64,000 bases of DNA from the NCBI RefSeq assembly GCF_921293095.1, contig NC_060249.1:77635907-77699906 (forward strand). The letters run 5' to 3'. Under the pieces are notes generated by a model that was not told where the DNA came from, did no database searches, and saw nothing but the letters and a program-made list of their open reading frames with translations. This document shows, piece by piece, positions 58,001-64,000 of this stretch. Origin of the DNA: Ischnura elegans. Taxonomy: Eukaryota; Arthropoda; Insecta; Odonata; Coenagrionidae. Made by a program: the position numbers and the translations under genes. Numbering within the stretch: the stretch's first letter is position 1; the number at the start of each line of letters is the position of its first letter.

Positions 58001-61000
58001 GTGCTTTAGCCAATTAAGCTACCGAGGTGTCATTCTTCCCTGTGGATATTTTCGGACACTACCTGACAAGATGTTGCTGGACTGCTGAGCATATGATGCC
58101 ACAAGCAGTCCAAATCGTGTGCTTGCTGCATCGTACGCTTGTGGCATCATACCGAGGCGTCATTCTTCCCTGTGGATATTTTCGGACACTACCTGACAAG
58201 ATGTTGCAGGACTGCTGAGCATATGATGCCACAAGCAGTCCAAATCGTGCGCTTGCTGCATCGTATGCTTGTGGCATCATATGCTCAGCAGTCCAGCAAC
58301 ATCTTGTCAGGTAGTGTCCGAAAATATCCACAGGGAAGAATGACGCCTCGGTAGCTTAACTGGCTAAAGCACTCGACCGGAAATCGGGGGATCCGGGTTC
58401 GAATCCCGGTCAAGGCGAATGATTTTTTCTCTGTGGATCTTTCGCACGTTAAGTCTTCTATTCCCCAGATTTATTTATTAATCTCACCAGTGTATAGTAA
58501 CCATGATAATATCATAGGAAATTGGTGCATTTTCTCGAAAGACTGCAAACAATGTATCCCATTTGCTCCAAACACTTCACGCAAATGATGGGGTGTTTGG
58601 AGCTATCAAACTTGGTAATTTATGCCCCCACATTATGAGCTTCAGAGTCCTCTAAAGCGTGAAGCGGACCGGCCTGAGGCGCTTGAAGTGTGAAACGGAC
58701 TGCGACCAAGGCTTAATTAATTCTAGTTGTTTTCAGAGTTTAAAGGATTTATTTTGGATACACAAATTTTTAACTACATTCTAACTGTTGGCAAAATTTT
58801 ATAAATTGTGTTTTAAACGCAGCTAATAATTAAATATATGTAAATTGTACGTATTTAATCACTGAGTGAGTAGTGAAGGATGGGTTACCTATCATCAAGT
58901 GGAGATATGGAAAACCATTTGACAATGAAGGAAAATATTTAAAATTTGGATTATTTAATTTGTGGACCTATGAGAGCTGGGTTTAACTGAAGTTTATATC
59001 CCTTCTTTTATAGAATCCTGATGATATGAGGCTGTATTGTGAGTGCTGTGATTTGTCTTTCACTTCTGATCTACATGCTCAACAGCATTACCGGGGCAGA
59101 AATCATCAAAGGGTCTTGAATGGTTTAGAGCCCTTAAAGTCAGGGTACTTCAATAAGCTGACATGCAAATGGCAGAGATTGTGAGTATTGTTTCTGACAA
59201 TATAGGTGATTTAAGGTGACACGTGTCATTTTGTGGTATTAGTCTTCTATTATCTTTAATTTTGGTACTTACATCTTATACCTTCTTGGCTAGTGGTAAG
59301 TGGACTAATTCACATCATGGCTACACAAAAGAAGCATTTTAAGTCCTTTCGGTTGGATTGTAAATGAAAAAAAAATAAGGCCTATATCCAAGGAGAAATC
59401 TCAAAATTGGCATTTATTGTAGTGTATTCAGGAGAATATTTGCATTTGTTGACACTATAATAAAAATAAATGCTTTCTTTCCATGCCATTTGAATACATA
59501 TGGATTATTTTGCTTTCAAATGATTTTTTCACACATTGGGACTTCATTGACATTCACTCATGAGTATTTTATGAAAGGAAAATTGAAAAAGTCATAATTG
59601 CATATATAATTTAAAATCTACTTTAAATAGTATTTTCCAATATTGAATCATGTGATAGCCCATACTAGTTTATGAAACATTTACATATGTACTTTTAATT
59701 CAATTTCATAAAAAAATTACGATCAGTCAGATTAAGTGAGAAAATAGTAAATGATTAAAAGTTAACCTTCACCAATGGAAATAAAAGCAACCTACAACTT
59801 GATGTGCTTTGAATTTAAAATTCCCAGTAATTCTTATTTTAGAAATTTTAGTATGTATGCTTTTGAACAAGAGCTCAATTCAACATTTACTAGAGCTGCA
59901 CATGCTGAAATACATATTTGTAATTTTAAAGTTGAAGCTATCTTTCAGTCTTTAAGGCTTCAGCATCATCAAAATTTTAAGTCAGTGCACTTTACCTATA
60001 TTGAAATGATTGGATCATTTTTATTTTAGCCCTCCTACAGAAGTAGTAAATGGTGTTGCTGTCAGTCCCTGTGAATCCATGAGTTCCCATGATTCACCTA
60101 GTACAAACCAAGATGTGAACTATTCAGGGATTTCCTCTGAAAGAGGAGAGGACCAAAAGTCAAGGAGGGGCAGGTAGGATGTATTAAATAGTAGCTCTCA
60201 GAGCTTATTTTCGTAGATTATATATGGATGTCATGGCCATGAGTACAGTTTTATGGGGGCCAGAGGAAGCCTAGATCCTCTTACTAACTTAAATGGTAAT
60301 TTTCCAAAAAAATATATGAAAATTGTAGATTCAAGGACAATGAAAATAGAAACATCCAAATGTTAAATAAATTCTAGTCTTAGGTAGTACTTAAGGTGCT
60401 ATTTTCAGAGGCTAATTCAAAAAAATTTCCTGGAACACTTCCCAATGGAATACTTCCCGTTTCACTGGGGAGTGTTCCATAGCCCCTAAACCTCTTGCAG
60501 CATTGCTGGCTCTTCCAGCGTAAAAAACTGAACTTCACCCACTTACGTAGCGTGGTTGCTAGGAATATGTTCTGAAAACATTTTTTTTATCATCGCTGCA
60601 ATGTGATGAAAATATGATGCCTGCAGTAATGAGAGACTTTGGAGCTGATTTCTTAAAATTATTGAAATTTAAGCTTTATTTTTGGGTATACATACATTCA
60701 AATATAATGTAGTTTTTTATGAATATTAATTTTTTTACCGTTCACATTATGTATCCATTTAGCTACTTAATTTAGATTGTATTCGGCAAATATACATGCC
60801 AGTATAGTTTCAGTAAGGAATAATTACAAAACAAAAGAGCTTATTCAGTTTAGCCCTTTCCTGGCGGTGCCTACAATTGGAAAATGTTTTCTGTGCTGCA
60901 AAGTTGTAAGAGAATATTTTCAACCTCTCTGTGCGAAGTTCTTTTTTGGGGTGGAGTTACCCTATTATTTTTGTCCCTCAGATTTTGGACCCAACTCGAT

Positions 61001-62488
61001 GGGGCACCCATTCCTTACCCCCCCAGACTAGACCCTCTAACCCTATCATAGCAAGAATTCACACTCAACTTATTGCGTTACCAGTATTTTTTTGAACCAA
61101 ATATAGTATTAGATATTCAATAATTTACTTTTAAATGAGTCTCTGGCAGTATAACTACAAAGTTAGTGAATACAAGGTAATGAGGCTATAAGTCCGGTAG
61201 TCCGTTATTTTTAACTCTAAAATTTCATTTAGAAATTGTTTAGCACAGAACAAATCGAAGAATCCATTTCTAAGTATAAAAAATTTTAGTATGCAACAAA
61301 ATATATCATCGAAAACACTATTGATAAAATAACCACTTCCCAATGGATTCCTGCGGTGAGAATGATCATAAATGAGTGGGAGGGTTGAGCTTAATTGCCG
61401 AGGAGTGGCCCTAAGGACTCGTTAAGCTGGGTCTCAGACTGGGCCTGTATGCATCCGACAATTGCTACCTCAGCAGTCACTTCCCTTCTCTCGTGTTGGC
61501 TAGAGACGATGTCCAGCAGTTTGCGTTGAAACATCCGTGGCAGCTATAACCGATCTGAGGTTTTCTGCGTATGAAAATGCCCATTGGCTCCACTGGACGT
61601 TCGGCACCAAAGGGTTAAAGTAAATACTGCATCAAATTTATGACTTTGACTTTAGAATTTGACTTTTCAAAAATGAAATTGTAAATTTCTTACCTTATTT
61701 TTCTACTTTTTTTGTTGAAGCTTCTTATTCTTGTCCACTTTTTGTTTTCCTAATGCACTTTTGCTTCTTTTGTTTGTAATTTTTTTCAATTGGTTTTTCA
61801 ATAAATTTTGAGGTAAACAAATTTGTTGTCAAGAGTTTTTATTATTCTCCTTCCTTTCAATGATCTCAGCACTACCATAGGATTTTGGTAGCAATTTTTT
61901 GAACTAATCTCCATATTCAATTTTAACTTCTGAATAAAAATGGAGATAATGTTCCGATCATTATAAAAGTGTTAGAATATTGCATTGTCATCTGATGTGT
62001 TATCCTGTGAATTCCAGCTTAGTAGATATTTGATAAGTTGGTTAAAATTTAGGTGCAAGATTTGATCCAGACAAGGCAACAGTAACAACAAAGTGATTTT
62101 ATAGAAATATTGTAAAATACCTGCAAACGCATGTGAAGAAGCATCTATAATGAGAATTAATGATTTTTCAAAGTTGGAAAAATTGAAATGGACTGCAATT
62201 TTTGCTTGTCTTTTGGTTTCAGAAATTCTTTTGTAGCCTCTACTTTTTGCCCTTCTGGCATTAATCTATTAGCCCAAATTTCATGTCATATTTTTTAATA
62301 AAAACAAAATTTACTCCTAAAGCAATTTAGTTTTCCTTGCACATATTTATAATGAACCATGAAGTTAAGACCCAGGTTTCCATCATATTGCTTGTGCATT
62401 GTATACCACCCCGTTATCATCAAACAGTATCAAATATTGAAAGGTTTTCCTTAGGCACCCAGAGGATAGAGAAACAGAAGATCCTTGA
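46097..62488 (+). CDS. Matrin/U1-type C2H2 zinc-finger protein, multi-exon, 5' incomplete
   Basis: Exons 46097-46324, 51451-51492, 53769-53857, 53989-54135, 59014-59180 and 60030-60173 join with consistent phases and canonical GT-AG sites. The first is serine-rich (TSSNYKSRSRSPINC), the next acidic. Finger 1 is split by an intron: CDLCVVQ then MNSELQSKMHYHGKQH. Finger 2 is LYCECCDLSFTSDLHAQQH then YRGRNH. The 12-13-residue C2H2 spacing with long H-x5-H matches zf-met fingers of the ZMAT/ZNF346 type, which usually bind structured or double-stranded RNA. A last exon at 62455-62488 (HPEDRETEDP, TGA) fits the phase but is weakly supported; the gene may go on. I cannot name the ortholog. The introns hold at least five large transposon insertions. 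Confidence 0.8.
46610..47146 (+). mobile_element. SINE family B dimer with inverted 5' arm (twin-primed)
   Basis: 537 bp between two copies of AATCTTCCTTATGT (46596-46609 and 47147-47160). A unit of 297 bp starts at 46701 and a second, shorter unit at 46998, each with a tRNA-like part (CTGGGTAGCGTAGTGGTCTG ... GGTTCGATTCC). The first 91 bases, 46610-46700, are an inverted copy of 46797-46887. The tRNA-like anticodon stem TTGGC/GCCAA closes the loop CCGGAAA. The tail ends CTTGTATA. Confidence 0.9.
47330..47640. mobile_element. G-rich hAT-like MITE remnant
   Basis: The right end reads, on the reverse strand, CAGGGGTGCAGCCAGGAATT, close to the other two hAT-type MITEs here, and a G/C-rich hairpin GGGGGTTAAACCCCC lies near 47345-47365. 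The left end is not clear and no duplication was found. The flanks 47161-47329 and 47641-47931 hold nothing else recognisable. Confidence 0.45.
47934..50495 (+). mobile_element. Tc1/mariner (IS630)-like transposon relic
   Basis: Inverted ends TAGAGCGTTCCACATTTAGT continue to TTGACAGTA before diverging, and are flanked by TA on both sides (47932-47933 and 50496-50497). The 2,562-bp element carries one decayed transposase on the plus strand (49060-50019). It lies in the first identified intron of the zinc-finger gene. Confidence 0.85.
49060..50019 (+). pseudogene. IS630/Tc1-like transposase relic
   Basis: Starts MSDTKKRRKGEKLISRER with a helix-turn-helix region (SICDACREASKATGCSES), then TTLHRLLLDIGFVYERRGKR. 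In the next 150 bases the frame is lost by stops and shifts, but VFTGDSWINVG (first catalytic aspartate region, one expected acidic residue changed) and ENPRQASLAGLNTGL can be read. The second open part, 49706-50019, has HTGTENGFIKGASYVF and IIVVDNAYYYPRKLE, where the aspartate of VDNA is the second catalytic residue. At least three disruptions. Confidence 0.85.
50498..51450. other. Intron of the zinc-finger gene
   Basis: AT-rich sequence without recognisable repeats or exons before the short exon at 51451-51492. Confidence 0.45.
51493..52141. other. Intron of the zinc-finger gene
   Basis: Pyrimidine-rich in parts. No repeat family or exon recognised. A 109-codon frame at 51541 looks like chance. 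Confidence 0.45.
52144..53697. mobile_element. Tigger-like element, outer member of a nest
   Basis: Ends CAGCACACTCCTGATTATCC and, on the reverse strand, CAGCAGACTCCTAATTATCC, flanked by TA (52142-52143 and 53698-53699). This end sequence is typical of Tigger elements. Removing the inner element leaves about 700 bp with no transposase, so it is a non-autonomous copy. Confidence 0.85.
52397..53250. mobile_element. Tigger-like MITE, sibling of the 8-kb element
   Basis: Starts CAGTGAGTCCTCGTTTAACG and ends, on the reverse strand, CAGTGATTCCTCGTTCTACG, with TA on both sides (52395-52396 and 53251-53252). It shares about 300 bp on the left and 240 bp on the right with 6632-14649. The middle (about 52690-52890) is private and includes a short frame MAEMSEGGQTGIM of unknown meaning. 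It is inserted in the Tigger element 52144-53697. Confidence 0.88.
54136..55184. other. Intron of the zinc-finger gene
   Basis: Around 54507-54660 TTAACACTTTGCAAGCCATG and repeated GGACGTAA-type motifs suggest a piggyBac-type MITE, but the second end was not found. The rest is AT-rich without features. Confidence 0.4.
55417..56188 (+). pseudogene. PIF/Harbinger transposase relic (HARBI1-like)
   Basis: N-terminal piece MEDFLQLQTNIFDSESD ... RPRILSYVKNVVGNYNAQTF, then the centre is missing or scrambled (55650-55750). SVHDARVLKNSRLSYF, IIGDSAYGINEHFMLPF and ARKVIERPFGLLKRRFR and LACCALHNICVE follow. GDSAYG carries the second catalytic aspartate and the ERPFGLLKRRF block the glutamate of the DDE_4 domain. 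The first aspartate lies in the missing centre. At least one large deletion and frame changes. Confidence 0.88.
56864..57359 (-). pseudogene. Harbinger Myb/SANT-like accessory protein relic
   Basis: Minus strand from 57359: YIWPQDGVLLLMETCKENEH then EFSLRKKQHAKEWEEIAGII, a trihelix/Myb-SANT domain as in the second gene of PIF/Harbinger elements, which helps the transposase bind DNA and enter the nucleus. One stop after KKHIWQ interrupts the frame. It continues to a GTATTT donor, and a second exon 56980-56864 encodes IIDDIFGKKSWVNPPAIATN and ends at a stop. The gene is convergent with the transposase. Confidence 0.75.
57863..58448. repeat. Palindromic SINE family A insertion
   Basis: 586 bp between two copies of TTAAGTCTTCT (57852-57862 and 58449-58459). 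A SINE in minus orientation (tRNA-like part about 57956-58028) and one in plus orientation (58345-58416) meet head to head around a repeated head fragment (58150-58250). The left outer end has the full GTATAC tail; the right outer end stops at TTTCGCACG, inside the element. Nested in the Harbinger relic. Confidence 0.88.
58716..59013. other. Intron of the zinc-finger gene
   Basis: Ordinary AT-rich intron ending in a pyrimidine tract and TATAG at the acceptor. Nothing else seen. Confidence 0.45.
60174..62454. other. Intron of the zinc-finger gene or 3' flank
   Basis: Mostly AT-rich. A short hairpin with arms GGAACACTTCCCA and TGGGGAGTGTTCC lies at 60432-60478. A GC-richer block at about 61380-61616 ends GGCACCAAAGGGTTAA, which looks like one end of a piggyBac-type MITE; its other end was not found. 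No exon is supported. Confidence 0.4.
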
Positions 62489-62899
62489 AATGGAAGTCCC
62501 TCGGACCTGTATTTGGGAAGTAAACTGAGGTCTAACTTGTATTGTCAAAGTTCTCAGTGTTGCTTTACCTATCTCAAGGTAATCAATTTACGTCATTTTT
62601 TACTCTACACACCTGACCTGCCAAAAACTATCTGCCTTTCATTCAATGCTATTTGCACTTGTTAATTTACCATTAAATTTAGCCAATATCAATCATGAAC
62701 TGTCCACAGTTAAAGTGATTGCAGTTTCCAATGGCTGCAGCTTAAAAACTATAAATGAAATACTTCAGAGGAAGTTGAAAACACAACCTATTTCACAGGT
62801 TGCTCCCTTCCCCCCATCACAGAAAATATAAAAAAATAATGCCGGCTATTGTTTATGGGAGATATTTCCAACAAGCTTGTTAACAAATTCCCCAAAAGT

Positions 62900-63290
62900 A
62901 AATTCAATATTTCTTTTTACAGCCCTTGTACTCTCGGTAAAAGTTTTTGTCATAACAAAGGTGAAATAGAACCCATCCATCAATCTGACATGTACAAAGT
63001 TAATTATGATTCATGAAACATGCGTTACATAGGCCAGACAAGCAGTTTTATTATCATAATGAAAGAACATAGAAGGTGCTAGGAAAATGGGGATGAAATG
63101 TTACAGCTTGCCAAGCAGTTACTACAGACTAGTCATTCCTGTCATTTCCAACCAGACATTTTCCACATTGAAAATAAAGGCACAAGGCAAGTTATTTTAG
63201 AGCAATTTGAATTTGTGCAAAGTGTTGGAAAAATACACATGAATGAACAAGTGTCTGTCACCCACACTCCTCTAGGTAAGAGTCCCTTTT
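62900..63290 (+). pseudogene. Second Penelope-like element relic, GIY-YIG end
   Basis: Short frames read NMRYIGQTSSF, MKEHRRC, then LAKQLLQTSHSCHFQPDIFH and MNEQVSVTHTPLGK. This resembles the GIY-YIG domain and C-terminus of another Penelope lineage (YIGQT-x-KEHRR, then ILHIENKG-type and THTPL motifs). It is badly decayed, with several disruptions. A pyrimidine-rich stretch (about 63300-63700) follows, as in the 3' parts of such elements. Confidence 0.55.
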
Positions 63291-63299
63291 CGAAAACAA

Positions 63300-64000
63300 A
63301 TGATCAAATTCTTTCTTCACCCTCCACTTAACCACCTCAATCTCCACAGGGGTTTTTCCATCTGCCCACCCTCCATCCTTATTGTATTGACCATTTTCTT
63401 CCACCTGCAATCCCTTCCCGGTACCCATGCTAATTCTCATTCCTTTTGCAGCTACCCTTTTGGGGACTTCTCTCCCTCACTTCTTCCTTGCTTCCCTAAT
63501 TACTCCACCACTCATTATTATGACTTGTGGCCTCTCTTTCACCCTGCCTGTTCTATTCCTCTCTATTCGCTTGGCCTTCCTGTTTCTGTGGTACTTTCCC
63601 CAGTGTCGTTCTTCTGCAGTTATGACTTGAATCCTCCTTCCACCACTGGGTTTTCCTGTATCTCTTTAGTTGCATGTTTCTCACTCTCTCCTCACTGTAC
63701 CCCTGTTTCCTCAAATGTATAAATGTAATGTTCACATGTATGTACTGTAATGTTTAGTACCAGGTGATGGCTCTGTGAGCTGAAAGGCTTCATATGCTTA
63801 AATTTTTGTGAAAAAGTGCAACTACCTTTCATTTCAATTTGTCGAACTTCCACTATATCACATCAGAATCAGGTAAACTTATTCAAAATAATGATACAAC
63901 TTTACCTTTTCTTTAAGCAAATGAACTAGCCTCTATGCACCTGACGGATATTTTTTCCTTTTGTTGTGTGCACCATGATGCTGGACCCAAATTACGTACA
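63300..64000. other. Pyrimidine-rich tract and end of window
   Basis: 63300-63720 is C/T-rich on the plus strand and gives long but low-complexity frames. It probably belongs to the Penelope relic. 63800-64000 holds nothing recognisable. Confidence 0.4.
63757..63788 (+). ncRNA. Degenerate hammerhead-like motif
   Basis: GGTGATG, stem GCTC-TGT-GAGC, then TGAAAGGC. It resembles a decayed CUGAUGA-stem-CGAAA hammerhead core downstream of the Penelope relic at 62900-63290. Key core bases differ from consensus, so activity is unlikely. Confidence 0.3.

Larger units (their letters stand above)
55185..58712. mobile_element. PIF/Harbinger transposon relic
   Basis: The element lies between TTA at 55182-55184 and 58713-58715, the 3-bp duplication expected of PIF/Harbinger. 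The ends are imperfect inverted repeats sharing GTTCGTTTCA/GTCCGTTTCA and TCAAGCG, and a GACCGG-TCCGCTTC motif deeper in. It carries both typical genes, facing each other: a DDE transposase (plus) and a Myb/SANT-like protein (minus). A palindromic SINE is nested at 57863-58448. Confidence 0.85.

Noticed and set aside
63300-63722. 140-codon open frame
   Set aside because: Low-complexity pyrimidine-rich sequence with no domain; likely part of a retroelement tail.

Overview
This is a eukaryotic nuclear window of AT-rich DNA. It has host genes split by GT-AG introns plus one AT-AC intron, and it is dense in arthropod-type transposable elements (Tigger/pogo, piggyBac, PIF/Harbinger, Tc1/mariner-like, hAT MITEs, RTE-like and I-like LINEs, Penelope-like elements, one Ty3/gypsy element and tRNA-derived SINEs). 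Protein content and repeats point to an arthropod, probably an insect; the species cannot be read from the window.

Host genes. (1) The last exon of a zyxin/LPP-family LIM gene (+, 572-703), the rest lying upstream of the window. (2) A complete seven-exon prohibitin-2 gene (+, 3538-16541, 297 aa). Its intron 5 is a U12-type AT-AC intron of 9,640 nt. (3) A complete three-exon mitochondrial ribosomal protein mS38/AURKAIP1 gene (-, 33874-35303, 243 aa). (4) A multi-exon gene (+, about 46097-62488 or beyond) with two matrin/U1-type C2H2 zinc fingers. It was reconstructed from six phase-compatible exons; its 5' end and true 3' end are not certain.

Layout of mobile DNA. 6632-14649: an 8-kb Tigger-like element sits 34 nt inside the U12 intron. 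It carries a THAP-like relic and a 2.5-kb palindromic tandem array of a tRNA-like SINE (eight near-identical 324-bp units or part units inside one 11-bp target-site duplication). 19811-32860: a three-deep nest in which an RTE-like LINE (-) was entered by a second LINE (+, 20305-23726) and by a young, whole-looking gypsy element (-, 25655-32149); each keeps a clean target-site duplication. 37519-39248: Tigger relic with CENP-B-type helix-turn-helix. 40050-43440: I-like LINE broken by a piggyBac relic, followed by an array of CCTATAGG palindromes. 43820-45482: 5'-truncated Penelope-like element with inverted ends and a hammerhead-like motif. 46610-47146, 47934-50495, 52144-53697 and 55185-58712: a twin-primed SINE dimer, a Tc1/mariner-like relic, a Tigger-in-Tigger nest and a PIF/Harbinger relic with its own nested SINE, all inside introns of the zinc-finger gene.

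The host genes do not form a pathway, although PHB2 and mS38 both act in mitochondria. The strongest observations for a second look are the AT-AC intron of PHB2 with its giant insertion, the palindromic SINE array inside a single target-site duplication, and the exact twin-priming footprint at 46610-47146.
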